Positions 44,691-56,894 of a stretch of 64,000 nucleotides of DNA are shown here, piece by piece. The stretch comes from Saccopteryx bilineata (Eukaryota; Chordata; Mammalia; Chiroptera; Emballonuridae). The notes under the pieces were generated by a model. It searched no databases and was not told where the DNA came from. It was given only the letters and a program-made list of their open reading frames with translations. The position numbers and the translations under genes are program-made. Position 1 is the stretch's first letter. Each line of letters starts with the position of its first letter. The stretch is from assembly GCF_036850765.1 (NCBI RefSeq), contig NC_089496.1:47668113-47732112 (forward strand). The letters run 5' to 3'.

Positions 44691-46509
44691 TTAACCTCAC
44701 TTCTTAATGGTACAAAGGTTAAGAAAACAAAATCCAAAACAGAAAACATGGATCTAGACGGCTTAGTAATATTTGTAATAAATCTCTAATTTTTGGCTTG
44801 CGTCATATTCAGCCCGTGGCATCCCAGGAGCCATCAAAGTGTTAGCGCCTTGCGAGGCTGCAGGACCCCTTCGATCGACCCACCCTTTGACAAAGAAACT
44901 GAGGTCCAGAGGAGAAGCAGACAGACATTCACACAGGAAGTCTCAACTGAGGGTTAGCTCCACTAACTGCTCTTACTCATTATTTTCAAAAAATCTTATG
45001 AATGCTTATTAGTTGTCAAGGCCAAGAATTGTAGTACAAAGCAGTTGTTAGGTGGTTAGAGGACAAATATGGCCTAGTAATTACTTGGCAGACCTCAGAG
45101 GTAGATTATCTGCATTCAGCCGCGGACGGGGTGGGGAGGGAAAGGGTTAGCACTCTCTGTAAAGTCCTGAGCCTTTAACCTATCTGTCCCTCAGTTTACT
45201 CTTCTGTAAAGTGAGGATAAATGAGCTGGATTCATTTTTTTTTAAAGCCCTACAGAAGAATTCGGTAAACACCCAAGGAATGTTGGCTGACATTAAATTA
45301 AGATCAGAAGTATTGCAAGGGAAGTCCTTGAACTTGGAGGAAGGGGTGAGAACCCTGTCCAGTTTGTCTCCCGTGTGACATGTGACGGCCGGAGTGATCC
45401 TCTTTAAACACACTTTGTGAGTCCTTCCGCCGTCTCACACGCAAGCGCAGTGTGGCACTAAAGCAGAAGGAGTGTCCCCCGGGAACCCGGTGCAGGAGTC
45501 GGGCGCGGGGGTGATAACGGGCAGGGTAGCAGGTATTGGGCAATCTGCCCAGGAGACATTTTCAAGGAAGAATTCCCAGAATTCAGCAACTCCCTCAAGT
45601 TCAAATCCCAAAGGATCAGGACCTTCGCAGAAACTTCAGGTATTTCATGACTTGCTCGGTGGCTCAGTTAGCTGCACATTGTTTACACCCCAGGGCAGCT
45701 TCCTAGAAGGCTGAGCTTCCGCCCCGCCCGTGGCGCTGGGTACAGGGCGTTCTTATGAAAATGCTTCCCTGGGGTGTGGCTGCTGGAGAGGACGCTCACT
45801 GCAGTCTCCTCCTCACAGACACGGGGACCAGTCTTTCTGTGCAGACGCCCTATATCAGATTAATAAGAAAGTCAATCCAACAATAGACCAGTGTCTTCAG
45901 GCTTTTCTGTCTTCTTTCCATCGACTTGGCTGCATTTGGAGTATTTGAAGATCTTGCCTACCATTTGGAGTATTTGAAGATCTTGCCTACGACTGAAGAA
46001 GGGCTGACATCTAACCCGCCCTTCACAAGGCACGTCTGGAGATGCGTGAAGACAGCCACCAACACTCCTCGAGGTCTCCCTTCTTGGGCCTCCCCCACTC
46101 CTCACAGAGCGTGATTCAGAGAATCATCATTATCCTGGTCACACTAGCGTCTAGATCTCCCCCAGTTTGTAAATGTCTCTCATCACCTCTTAGATTTCGG
46201 TACCCAGAGAAGAACCCAGAACTATGGATTCTACCTACAATCAGATCGGCTCTTCCCAGAGTTCTGGTTTACCTCTTGCCTTACTCAGAACCCATGCTGT
46301 CATTAGCATGTTCCTGGAGTACATTCTCAGAGCAGCATTGTGCTCTTGAGTGGTGGAACCTGTAGCATAATGAACCCCAAGTCGTTTTCACCTTAGTGAC
46401 CATTGAGCCACATCCCTCCCCATCCTGTCCTTGATTGGCTGATTATTTGAGGCTAAAAATTGGATTTTATATTTATCCAGCAATACCAACTTGTTAATTT
46501 TGCAGACTG
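44691..46509. other. Intergenic sequence with MIR fragments and a short tandem duplication
   Basis: Weak MIR-like pieces near 44,870-44,940 and 45,170-45,240 ('ctgtccctcagtttactctt'). No gene is recognised. The 29-bp duplication at 45,933 is listed separately. Confidence 0.45.
45933..45990. repeat. Two tandem copies of a 29-bp unit
   Basis: The unit starts CATTTGGAGTATTTGAAGAT and ends CTTGCCTAC. It is present twice back to back without a mismatch, so the duplication is recent. Confidence 0.92.
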
Positions 46510-46645
46510 TTAGTCTCCTTGGCCAGACTATGAACTCTTGGAGGTCAGAGACTGTCTCTCAACTCTGCGTGTCTAGTGCCCATCACAGCGCCTGACATTT
46601 CATAGATGATTGACAACAACGAATATTCGTGGACTGAAGGAACAA
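46510..46645 (+). mobile_element. L2 3' end fragment
   Basis: 'ggccagactatgaactcttg' and 'gaggtcagagactgtctctc', then 'agtgcccatcacagcgcctg' and 'acatttcatagatgattgac', match the LINE2 3' terminal block. Confidence 0.7.
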
Positions 46646-47689
46646 GCCTACTGAGGATCTTTGGCTCTAAAGTTTCTTATTCATGATCATTTAGAACATT
46701 ATTTGTAATATGTAAATATGTTACATGTAAACATATGAAATGTTCTATATTTTCATCTCAAGTGAGTAATATTTTGATTAAGACAGAGCTACATAGGACA
46801 TAACTAGACAAAATTCTTCATAAAATTTAATAACAATAATGACAATAATTAACACTGCTTGACTAGAGTCTATCAGTGTACCATACATTTATGTCATTTT
46901 GCTAAGACCTAGCTTAAATGTTCTGATCTTGACCGCAGGATTTCAGGACATTCTGCTGACTGCCATGTTAAAATCAAGGTGCATATCTCCATGGCATTCC
47001 TGATATTCAAATAAATGGCCAAGCATCGGAAATGAGGTTAGTGTATCACAACTTGAGTTTTAGTGATTTGCCTCTTTCTCTGCTGATTGTTTACTGTCTC
47101 ACCATTACTACCATCTTGTCTGAAAAATGTTGATAAACTTGTACTATATTTTATTAAGTGGTTGCATGGATAGCACAATACTCCATACAAAGCATTTAGC
47201 ATAATTCCTGGCACAGAATATGATGCTTAAAAATGTTAACTACGCTTACTATTACTTTTGTTTGGCCAGTTATGAACCCACTCAACTGGATTCGTATCTG
47301 CTAAATTGTGCATTCACCCGGTCAGGTCTGTTTTGATTTTTCAAATTAGCTTAGCCAGTTTGGTGTTCCATAGCCAAAAATCGTGGCTGGCTCGTTTTTT
47401 ATCATATCAACCTTTTTTGTTGACTTGTTTGTTTTGTTTCCTTGCCTGGAAGAGACAAAGACCTGAGTGTGTCCCTTCTGAGCAGATGCACGTGTTTGTT
47501 TAAGCGAGTGGCACAGGCTGGGAAGAGAACCAGGTGGGGTGGCCAGCAGAGGACCTTGTAAATACGGGGTAGGCCAATGCAAAGATGTCGGCTAAAGCAT
47601 TTGTGTCTCGGTGATTGCGGAAATGAAATGTGGAGAGTTTTCTCCATCTATCAGCAAGGAGTTGAAGCAGATGGCAGAATGTTCAGCCT
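46646..47689. other. AT-rich intergenic interval
   Basis: No gene and no repeat that I can name firmly. Confidence 0.4.
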
Positions 47690-48066
47690 TTTTATTTTTT
47701 TCTTAATTTTTTTTTTTATTTTAAACTTTTTTTTTTCTTTACAGAGACAGAGAGAGAGAGAGTCAGAGAGAGGGATAGACAGGGACAGACAGAAACGGAG
47801 AGATGAGAAGCATCAATCATTAGTTTTTCGTTGCGCGTTGCAACACCTTAGTTGTTCATTGATTGCTTTCTCATATGTGCCTTGACCGCAGGCCTTCAGC
47901 AGACCGAGTAACCCCTTGCTTGAGCCAGCGACTTTGGGCTCAAGCTGGTGAGCTTTTGCTCAAGCCAGATGAGCCCGTGCTCAAGCTGGCGACCTCGGGG
48001 TCTCGAACCTGGGTCTTCTGCATCCCAGTCCAATGCTCTATCCACTGCGCCACTGCCTAGTCAGGC
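47690..48066 (-). mobile_element. Bat tRNA-derived SINE, second family, full length
   Basis: Antisense. The right end carries the tRNA-like head ('atgctctatccactgcgcca', 'ctgcctagtcagg'; B box as 'tctcgaacctgggt'). The body repeats 'gctcaagc' units and the left end is T-rich with a (GA)n-like stretch. Direct repeats 'cagcctttttat' and 'cagcctttttag' flank the element. Confidence 0.9.
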
Positions 48067-48299
48067 CTCTCCAGCCTTTTTAGTGCAGTGGTGTCAATAA
48101 AATCTAAAACCCAGCATCAACTGGTGTTGGGTCACATGCCTCTGTGTGGTCTGATGTTTTGAGTTTCATCATGCAGGTCTTTCTGCCGCTCTCGCTGAAG
48201 ATGAGTCTTTGTATCCTCATTGGTCTTGGGGGATGGATCCAGGTGATTGTTAAGATGTACTGCTCCTGACCATGCCGTTATCCTAAATTTTTCTGAATT

Positions 48300-48430
48300 G
48301 TCTTTATGATCTTGGTATTGTTTAATCCTCAAAACACTCCTATGAGTTATGTATTATTATCCCAACTTTCCAAAGACGGTGACTAATCTGTCCAAGGTCA
48401 CACAGCTAGTAAGGGACAAAGCAAGGTCTG
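48300..48430 (-). repeat. MIR SINE relic
   Basis: 'cctcaaaacactcctatgag', 'ttatgtattattatcccaac', 'ctgtccaaggtcacacagct' and 'agtaagggacaaagcaaggt' are textbook antisense MIR. Confidence 0.82.
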
Positions 48431-48867
48431 CTTGACCCCAGCAGTTATGGCTTTGCCCGTTTTCCTGCACCAGCCCCCCCCCCCCCCCACGGCATGCTTG
48501 AGCCTTTCAAGGAGATCTCCCAGGCCCCTTCAGCTCATTTAGTGAGCGCTGAGAAGGCTTTGTGGAAGTAGGAGCAGCATATATATTATTAAAAAGAACA
48601 AAAGAGCCGTAGAACTTTTTGTCTCACTCTCTGGGAGAAGCAGAACCAAAGGAGAAGTTGGACATAAATGATTCATAAACAGCCATTAATTACCTTCATA
48701 GACTTTTGAAGTTTGATCTTCAGTTGCTCAATTCAGAATTGATTAATTAATAATTTAATTAATTCAACAAATATTCATGAAGCACTTATCATTTGCCTGT
48801 CACTGTCCAAAGTGCTGAGGAAGGGTGCCAATTCAAAGGCTTTCTACAGTCAGTTATTGGTCTAGAG
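48431..48867. other. Short intergenic interval with C run and MIR edge
   Basis: C run at about 48,475-48,489. At 48,760-48,830 an MIR-like fragment ('aacaaatattcatgaagcac') precedes the hAT insertion. Confidence 0.5.
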
Positions 48868-49219
48868 CAGTGGTAGTCAACCTGGTCGCTACCGCCCACT
48901 AGTGGGCATTCCAGCTTTCATGGTGGGCGGTAGTAGAGCAATCAAAGTATAAATAAAAAGATAGATTTAACTATAGTAAGTTGTTTTATAAAGATGTATT
49001 CTGCCAAACTTAGCAAAAATCCGACATAAAGTACTTGGTAAGTAATTATTATTGTATGCTTTAACTTGCTGTAACTCTGCTTTATAAGTTTTATAAAGTA
49101 AAGTTACTTCCCTACTTTATAAATCACCATTACTGTGGAACCGGTGGGCAGTTAGAAAATGTTACTACTAACAGAGATACAGAAGTGGGCGGTCGGTATA
49201 AAAAGGTTGACTACCCCTG
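48868..49219. mobile_element. Non-autonomous hAT element with perfect 8-bp target duplication
   Basis: The element is 352 bp, starting CAGTGGTAGTCAACCTGGTC and ending AAAGGTTGACTACCCCTG. GTCTAGAG flanks it at 48860-48867 and 49220-49227. An internal 'taccgcccactagtgggcat' block is shared with the palindromic element at 19.4 kb ('taccgcccactattgggcat'), so the two belong to related families. It has no transposase. Confidence 0.93.
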
Positions 49220-49334
49220 GTCTAGAGAGACTCAGTACTCATTTTCAGGAAACTGAGATCTTTATCCTCATCGCAACTGAAGTTTTCACTTGATTGAAAT
49301 ATTTCTTACCCATCCACGTATGATTTATATCTAC

Positions 49335-49505
49335 ATATACCTACCTGGGACCTCTGGCCAGACCTCACCTCTTATAACCACTTAGCCAAACACTGCACCC
49401 TCTTCAAAGGCCAGGACCTACCCCTCTCTTGAAATCTTCCCTGATCACAAGGATCCAGTTATAGTTTCCCCTTTCTCCTCTAAACCTCTATTTACTATCT
49501 GTAAT
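49335..49505 (+). mobile_element. L2 fragment
   Basis: 'ggccaggacctacccctctc', 'ttgaaatcttccctgatcac' and 'ctctatttactatctgtaat' are LINE2 3'-region landmarks. Confidence 0.55.
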
Positions 49506-49529
49506 ACTCTCTTTTCCTTTAAGAGCATG

Positions 49530-49908
49530 TGCCCTGGCCGGTTGGCTCAGCGGTAGAGCGTCGGCCTGGCATGCGGGGGACCCGGGTTCGATTCCCGGCC
49601 AGGGCACATAGGAGAAGCACCCATTTGCTTCTCCACCCCCCCTCTTTCCTCTCTGTCTCTCTCTTTCCCTCCCACAGCCAAGGCTCCATTGGAGCAAAGA
49701 TGGCCCGGGCGCTGGGGATGGCTCCTTGGCCTCTGCCCCACGCGCTAGAGTGGCTCCTGTCACGGCAGAGCGATGCCCTGGAGAGGCAGAGCATCACCCC
49801 CTGGTGGGCAGAGCATCACCCCTGGTGGGCGTGCCGGATGGATCCCGGTCGGGCGCATGCGGGAGTCTGTCTGACTGTCTCTCCCCGTTTCCAGCTTCAG
49901 AAAAATAC

Positions 49909-49937
<29 letters not shown>
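49530..49937 (+). mobile_element. Bat Ves-type SINE, full length, sense, young-looking
   Basis: Sense copy. The tRNA-derived head has A box TTGGCTCAGCGGTAGAGC and B box GGGTTCGATTCCC, then the CT-rich segment, the 'ggctccattggagcaaagat' body and an uninterrupted A tail (about 30, 49908-49937). The 'gtgggcagagcatcacccc' segment is tandemly repeated, a subfamily feature. Imperfect repeats AAGAGCATG and AAGAGCGTG flank it. The long pure A tail and intact promoter boxes suggest a recent insertion. Confidence 0.95.
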
Positions 49938-49941
<4 letters not shown>

Positions 49942-50844
49942 GTGCCTGTTGAATTCTCGTATTTCAAGGATTTTTGACCTGGGGTGAATGCAGAGTCATC
50001 TTACAAGTTTTATCAAAATCCGTGCGCCTGGTCTTCACCTCGCTGAGTATTTGCTGATTCAACATTTCTGGTGCTGGAGCTTGATTGTGTATCGTTTGAA
50101 ATAGCTACCTGGGTGATTTTAATACCTGAGCGGGTTAAGAGGCCATCGTCTTCCGTTGTGGTAGGATGTTATTACTGAGACCCTACATTTTACGTGCAAT
50201 TTCACATGTGAAGTATTACCTCTGGATTGAGATTTCAGCACCTGGAAACATTGTGATTGTAACTCTTTGTATTTTCCTAATTCCTAGCACAATGCTGAAT
50301 AAATACACAGTAGTTAATCGCCAAATGAGTTATCAGTTAAAGGGGCAGATCCTGTTTCCTCTTCCATCCCAATGCACTCAGAACATTTCAGGCATGGATT
50401 TCAGTCTGATACCTGGGAGGCCAACTCCCTGGTCCTGGCCTGTGTGGTGGCATGAGGTGAGTCACTGAGGTTCTGGGTTTCTCCTTCCAGACATGGTGGT
50501 ATCACGCTTCCCCAAACCCTTGAGGTTATTTGTGTGGCCAAGTGGCTTGCTCTGTTCCAAGACTGTGAGTAGACGTGATGGGTGTCTCTCCCAGGCTGGA
50601 GAGTGGAATTACCTGTGCGACGCTGGCTGTTCCTTTCCTGTACCTGGACAAGCAGTAGGTCCTCAGCACATTGGGTCCCCGAGTGAGGAGATGGGAACCA
50701 GACCCTCCTGCTGACCCACGTGGGAGTGGAGCATGAGCAAGGAAGAAGGCATTGTGATGGCAAACCACAACATGTGAAGGGCTTTTGTTACTGTTTCTTA
50801 GTCTTTCCTGGCTAGCCCAGCATGGCCAAATCCATATTAAATTA
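49938..50844. other. Intergenic sequence without assigned element
   Basis: No gene or recognised repeat. The ORF of 120 codons on the minus strand (50401-50763) has no domain signature. Confidence 0.45.
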
Positions 50845-50965
50845 TATCTATCTATCTATCTATCTATCTATATCTTAATTGACTTTATTGGTATGGCATT
50901 GGTTCACAAATCCATGCAGGTTTCAAGGGTACAACTCAGGACAACACCGTCTACTATATAAGGCT
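50845..50965 (-). mobile_element. L1 3' end with (ATCT)n microsatellite
   Basis: The (ATCT) tetranucleotide tract is followed by 'aattgactttattggtatgg', 'cattggttcacaaatccatg' and 'caggtttcaagggtacaact'. The L1 3' UTR is read antisense, and its A-tail has turned into the microsatellite. Confidence 0.7.
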
Positions 50966-51140
50966 GTTCAGTTAGAAAAAAAAAAAGAATGTGAAGAGTT
51001 GAACTCTTCCCAGAAAGCAGCAGTGGAAACAAAGTCAAGGACTAAGGCCTAACCTAGCAAGTTAATGGATTTGGAACTTTAGTTTACGTGGCCATTAAAG
51101 GAATATTTTTGTCATGCGTGTGCTTATTAAACACCACTCC

Positions 51141-51366
51141 TTTTTTGTTATTAATTTTAATGGGGTAACATTGATAAATCAGGGTACATATGTTCAGAGA
51201 AAACATCTCCAGATTATTTTGACATTTGATTATGTTGCATACCCCTCACCCAAAGTCAGATTGTCTTCTGTCACCTTCTAACTGGTTTTCTTTGTGCCCC
51301 TCCCCTCCCCCCCTCCTTCCTCGCCCTCTCCTCACCCCCCCATCCCACCCCTGTTACCATCACATT
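51141..51366 (-). mobile_element. L1 3' end, truncated copy A
   Basis: T-rich start, then 'ttttaatggggtaacattga', 'taaatcagggtacatatgtt' and 'ctgtcaccttctaactggtt', ending in a C-rich tract. About 225 bp of 3' UTR only. Confidence 0.85.
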
Positions 51367-51367
51367 C

Positions 51368-51955
51368 TTTTTTTTTATTAATTTTAATGAGGTGACATTG
51401 ATAAATCAGGGTACATATGTTCAGAGAAAACATCTCCAGATTATTTTGACATTTGATTATGCTGCATTCCCATCACCCAAAGTCCAATTGTCTTCTGTCA
51501 CCTTCTAACTGGTTTTCTTTGTGCCCCTCTCCTCCCCTAACCCCCTCCCTCTTCTCCCTCCCCCACCACGTAACCCCACACTCTTGTCCATGTCTCCGAG
51601 TCTCATTTTTATGTCCTACCTATGTATGGAATCATATAGTTCTTAGTTTTTTCTGATTTACTTATTTCGCTCCGTATAATGTTATTAAGATCCATTCATG
51701 TTGTTGTAAATGATCTGATGTCATCGTTTCTTATGGCTTGAGTAGTATTCCATAGTGTAAATGTACCAAAGCTTTTTAATCCACTCGTCCACTGACGGAC
51801 ACTTGGGCTGTTCCCAGGTCTTCGCTATTGTGAACAATGCTGCCACAAACGGGGGGGTGCACTCCTCCCTCAGCTGGTGACATAGGAGGAATTGTTGGGT
51901 AAGAGGGTAAATACTATCTTCGGTGCTCCAGTGTGGACGATTGAGGATCGTACAA
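51368..51955 (-). mobile_element. L1 3' end, longer copy B adjacent to copy A
   Basis: It repeats copy A's opening ('ttttaatgaggtgacattga', 'taaatcagggtacatatgtt') and then runs on into antisense L1 ORF2 text ('gagtagtattccatagtgta', 'ggacacttgggctgttccca', 'attgtgaacaatgctgccac'). Same orientation as copy A. Confidence 0.85.
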
Positions 51956-53507
51956 AAAGTAATTATGCAATAAGAGTTTGTACCTTAGTCGTATCCTTAA
52001 TTAATCACTTGGGGTAAATTCCATTAAGTGGGGTGGCTAGGTGACAGGTGTGCCACTCTTCGGGCCGATACTTCCTAAGGAACGCCCGGAGGACAGTTCT
52101 GATTTCTGTGACCGCCAGTAATCTATAAGAGGCTGTGTTTCTTTGAAGTCTCCCCAGTCATGGGCCCTACCTTTCTTCTCAGTGTTTGGTAGCTTGATGG
52201 GTAAAAAGCTGGATCTTGCCTTAATCTGCGTGTCTTTGGTCTGCAGCGAGGTTGTCCAGCATTACATGTGCTGTTGGATCTTTTGTTTCTCCATTTGTGA
52301 ACTGCCTCTTTGGGTCCTGGACGGAGGAAATCCTGAAGGAGGGGCTGTCTCTCCTGAAGTTAGGACACAAGGACCCAGAGCCCCTCTGCTCCTTTGGGGC
52401 TTCAGCACCCCAGGCTGGCACACGGGGAGGGGGAGGCCATGATGCAGCACTGCCCGGAACCCCCCTCTCCCAGCCCTGACCTCTGGATACCCCCCCGGCT
52501 CACCCCCCCCCCCACCAGCTGCAGGGTCTGGCCAGGTTTCTGGAATGCCACAGAAAGGTGCAGAGGGTGTGAGACTAGAGCTCAGCTTAGGACACTGTGG
52601 GAGTTCAGAGACTTACACTTTCAAGAATGGCACGGGCTTCTCTGTTCTCTTTCTTTCCTCTTTCGAGCCTCTCTCCCCCTCCATTCCTCGTTTCCGGAAG
52701 CAGGGCTGCAGCAGCGGCTCCGACTCTGACCCCCTGATTCCCCGAGGAGCTAGTGGAGGCTTGCTTGTCCCTTACCGCCTGCTGCTTACTCTGCAGGGGA
52801 GCGGGCACCTCCTGACCTTGCAGAGGGTCCTGTTCCAAGGAAGCGACGGCTGTTTCTCCTCCCCACCCCACCCCCTCCGCTGCTCAGGCCACATGCCTTG
52901 TGGTCCCCTGCACACTGACAGCCATGAGGTCTTCTACTGTATCATCTTCCCTCTGGGGGGAAGAGTCGATTTCCCCTGGTTGTAAGAAATTCTGGGGAGC
53001 AAACTTAGGACAGTTGAGTTCTTTTGAGAGGCTCTGTCCAGGAATACAAATGCCTCTGCTCAAAATAACCTTTCTGCCATCATGGTGTGCTCTGGAGCCC
53101 TTCAACGCCACTGAAGTTAGCGTGGCCTGTGGAAGACCCTGGAAAGGCCTATTTTTTCTACTTTCCTCTGCAGAGAGAGCTGACCAGGCGGCCCTGCTTT
53201 GAGGATGTGCTGTCTGGCCAACCTTAGCTTCTCTGCACCATGAAGAAAGGGCATTGCGCCTGCATTTCCACGTAGCCCACGGGAAAGGACACATGGCCTT
53301 CCCCTTGCTAGGAAGATAGTGTCCTATTTATCTGGTAACCAGGAAACTGTACTGCTCCTAGGCCTGGTTCTGGCCCGGGATAAAGAATTCCAGACCTCAT
53401 TTTCTTCATGGTTTGGAGAACATGCAGAGTCCTTCTGGGCCCTCTGAGAAGATTCTAAGTACGATCGTGAAAGTTTTTTTTTGGAGTTCAAGAAGAAAGC
53501 GAACTAC

Positions 53508-53510
<3 letters not shown>
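51956..53510. other. Intergenic sequence, unassigned
   Basis: No gene is recognised. A C run lies near 52,506-52,514. ORFs near 52,394-53,294 (up to 146 codons) are overlapping and lack signatures. Confidence 0.45.

Positions 53511-53541
<31 letters not shown>
53511..53541 (+). repeat. (TG)n microsatellite
   Basis: About 15 uninterrupted TG units. Confidence 0.95.
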
Positions 53542-53544
<3 letters not shown>

Positions 53545-56039
53545 AGATGGGAGGCAGAGTGAAACAGATAAGGTGGCAGAATTTCCATTGTTAGAGGCCT
53601 CTTTTTTTGTCTACGAAACGCACACGGAGGAGCTATCCTGAGCCATGCCTGCTGAAAACACTGGCGCGCTCTCCCGCACGTGAAAACGCTCGTCTCTGAA
53701 AGATCCCGGGCCCGCCCTGGGCCGCACATGTCGGCTCCGGAGCTCAGCTGTTAGGTGGCTCCTCACCTGCACCTACAGCGAGAGCGAAAGTGCCCTGGCA
53801 CAGACATTGTTTAAAACGGGTGCGTTAAAAATACCATCCCGGCTTCACAGTTTCCTGGAACTGTGAGGTAGCATCCTCATTTTGGTTCCCTGATGAAGGT
53901 AAGTCTGGGAGAAATGCACGAGCCAGTTAAAAGTGGTTCTCTAATTGGATTATGCAACAACAGCTTTTGGATCTCATTGCTTTAAATGTTAAAGAACCAG
54001 CCACCTCCTCTGAACCCCAAAGTGGGGCCGGAGCAAGGCTTTGGGGCATCAAAAGGGGAGGGGCTGGCAGCTTGGTCAAGGTGTGACTTTGGTGGCGGCC
54101 TCATGTCCAAGATGGAGTAACAGGACTTTATGGGGAAGGCTATCCCATAAGTGCTGAGAAAGAAGGGAGCAGCAGGTTGGAGGAAGGGATGCGAGGACTC
54201 CAGAAGATCGCGGCTCTGGGGTCCGTTTCCAGTGAAGGAAACTGGTGACGTCGTGGCTCAAGTTTACTGTAGAAGCCGGGGGAGCTCTTCCCTCTAAAGC
54301 TGAGCATGGCTCTCATGTAGTCAGCTCCCAAAGCACCTAAGTCAGGCTCATGAGCTTGAATTTCCTTTGCAGAACATGTCCCCAGGAAAACATTTTACAA
54401 GGGACCCTCTTACCTCCCACTAACTTAGCTGCTTGCCAGCCTCTACCAGACCCGTTCCTCGTTTGTTCCACGCAAGGTTGGCTCGGACAGGTTCCATGCC
54501 AGGGGCCAAAGACTATGGGGACATTTAGGACTCACATCCCTTCTGAGAAGGGAGATGTTGCTGGTGAACCCAGTGGTATATCTGGCTTGAAACCAAACTC
54601 TCTGTTGTCTCCACTCCTTGTTTCTCCGACTACTCAGGACTTTATTCTGCAACTGGCCCTTTAAGGTGTGCTCAGAACTGTCAATGCCGCTGCAGTTCCT
54701 GCCCTCGGAGGTGATGGGGGGTGCCCGTCGAGGCAGGGGCACGAGAAAAGGGCTAAGGAAGATGACCCAGGTGGCGGCCCCATGGGAGATAGCCTCTCAT
54801 CTTCACTCTTGAAACGTGGAACAGTTGGCAAGCCACCCAGAAGTCAGGGTAAAGGATTGTAAAAACAGAGGAAAGAGGAAAAAAATACTCAACATGTGTT
54901 GATTATGAATTTTAATTACTGAGTTATCTGTTCAGCTAAACAAGCTGGGAAAGGAATGTGGGCAGGAAGGGCTCGGTGAGCGGTACAGATGATACAGTTC
55001 TGTTTTTAGGAAATGCACAATTAGACTGTGTCCACACAGCCCAAAGTAAAAGCAGATGTATCCGTCATCAGACTATTTTGATTAATGGGGAAATTTGGAG
55101 CTTAAACGATCTGGTTCCGCCAGCTATGTTGATCAAATGAACTGGAGCCTTGCCAGACCTCCGTTTCCCTCCGTGGGGTGTAGACACAACTTTTTGGGTG
55201 AGGCATTTTCAGGGACGATATTCATCATCACGTGAAGCGGCGGGATTGAAGTGGGAGGGGAAAAAGGGCCACAAAGGAAGTGATGATGACCGTCTTACAC
55301 TTGGATAGCTCCTACAAGAGGCCGTGGACTCAGTGTACGTCCAAATCCCATAATCAACCCAGCAACCTCCCAAATGCTGCTGTGCAGCCATGCTCCTCAC
55401 TGTCTTCCTGCGAGTGGGTTATCCAACTGGGGAAATGGTCCTCATGCTATTGGTCTGTGACGAGGAGACTGAGCGACCAGACAGAGTAGAAGAGGTGAGA
55501 AAAAGCCCTTTGACCCCGAGGGTAGACCGTTTTCATGACATCTCAGTTCAGAGAGGGGACAAGTGCTGTGAAGACGGGCCTCTCATGCCATTTTATAGAC
55601 TGGGCCAAGGTTCTCTCCTGATATGGAAGCCCGTATTCCATGTCATTGGTCCTCCAATGTTTTCGCTGAAACACCCTGGTTCTTCTTTGATTTTCTTTCT
55701 CCAGAACATATTTACTTATTTGCTTATATATATATATATTGGTCACTGCAGATTATGGAGTCAGTGTTTCTTCTTGCTGTTTTTAAAGTACATGTTTCAA
55801 ATGGGGCCGCTCTCGGTGAGAAAAGACAATGATTTGAGCCATGGAAGATACTGTGCACCAAAAGTTACCCTTTGAAACAAGGTCCTGTTGGAATGTGAAT
55901 CCTTTAACGTTGCCCAATGCGTCGACTGGGTCTGGGATGTCTTTCATTGTGAAATAAGAAAGGCAAATGAAAAACAAAAGGGAATAATCACACAGGAAAT
56001 CATTAATAATGATGAGTGATTAAGAAGTGGCTCTAACAG
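53542..56039. other. Repeat-poor intergenic sequence
   Basis: No gene is recognised. Positions 53,620-54,010 contain GC-rich then AT-rich unique-looking sequence with E-box and ATTA cores and could be a conserved element. A (TA)n tract lies near 55,726-55,738. The 161-codon ORF at 55390-55875 has no recognisable domain. Confidence 0.4.
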
Positions 56040-56485
56040 CTCAAATACCCATCAATGGATGAATGGATGAACAAATTATAGTATATACATACAATGGGCT
56101 ATTACTCAGCCATAAAAATAAATGAAGTACTGGTATGTGCTACAACAACATGGACAAACTTCCAAAAAAAAAAAAAAAACAGGCTAAGTGAAAAAAGCCG
56201 GACACGAAAGGTTACCTAGTGTATGATCCCATCGTTATGAAATATCCAGAATAGGCAAATCCATAGAGACAAAAATCGGGCTGGTGCCAGGAACGGAAGG
56301 GAAGGGAATTGGGGAGTGAATGCTTCGTGGGCATGAGGTCATCTCTCGGGGTAGTGAAAATGTTTTGAAACTAAATAGAAGTGGTGGTTGCACAACTTTA
56401 TGAATGTACCCAATGCCCCTGAATTGTACACTTTAAAATGACTAATTTCATGTTAAATGAACTTCCCCCCAAAAAAACCCCAAAG
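56040..56485 (+). mobile_element. L1 3' end fragment
   Basis: 'catcaatggatgaatggatg', 'gggctattactcagccataa', 'ggataaacttccaa'-like block, 'gtgtatgatcccatcgttat', 'catgaggtcatctctcgggg' and 'tgaattgtacactttaaaat' are classic L1 3' landmarks, ending in an A-rich tract. Confidence 0.82.
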
Positions 56486-56894
56486 CGACTAGAAAGCACA
56501 GATGTTTGAGTCATGCGCTGCCGCCCCCATCCCCGTTTTCCTGATGGAGAGATTACAGAGAGCTTAGAAACATCTTGGCAATGATTCCTATAGCCAAACG
56601 AGGTCACTGGTTTAAGGGGCCTTTAGAAACCATCTCCTCCCATCCTTCATTTGTGATGTGAAGTGATGCAGTAGTTGCACAGGAAGTTAGGGAGAGGACC
56701 GGGTAGGTATCCAAGTTGCTCGATTCTTACGTCAGTGTCTAATCCAGGTAATCACACTGTATCCTAAGAGCAGGTGATGTAACATTCTTAGATTCCCACC
56801 CAGGGGGGTGAAGGAGATTCAATAGCTTCTTTTCTCTTCTGCTTTGAACCAATGTAGTAATAGTAATAATATAGCAATCATCATCATAACAACT
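56486..56894. other. Short intergenic interval
   Basis: No recognised element. Confidence 0.4.

Noticed and set aside
44296..44707. Overlapping ORFs of 101-134 codons in the CpG-rich island
   Set aside because: Open frames on both strands are expected from CpG-rich sequence, and no residues resemble a known family. Kept only as a CpG island.
49530..49600. Functional tRNA gene
   Set aside because: The A and B boxes are good but they belong to a SINE: body, CT-rich segment, A tail and flanking repeats follow. The same head occurs in at least four other copies here.
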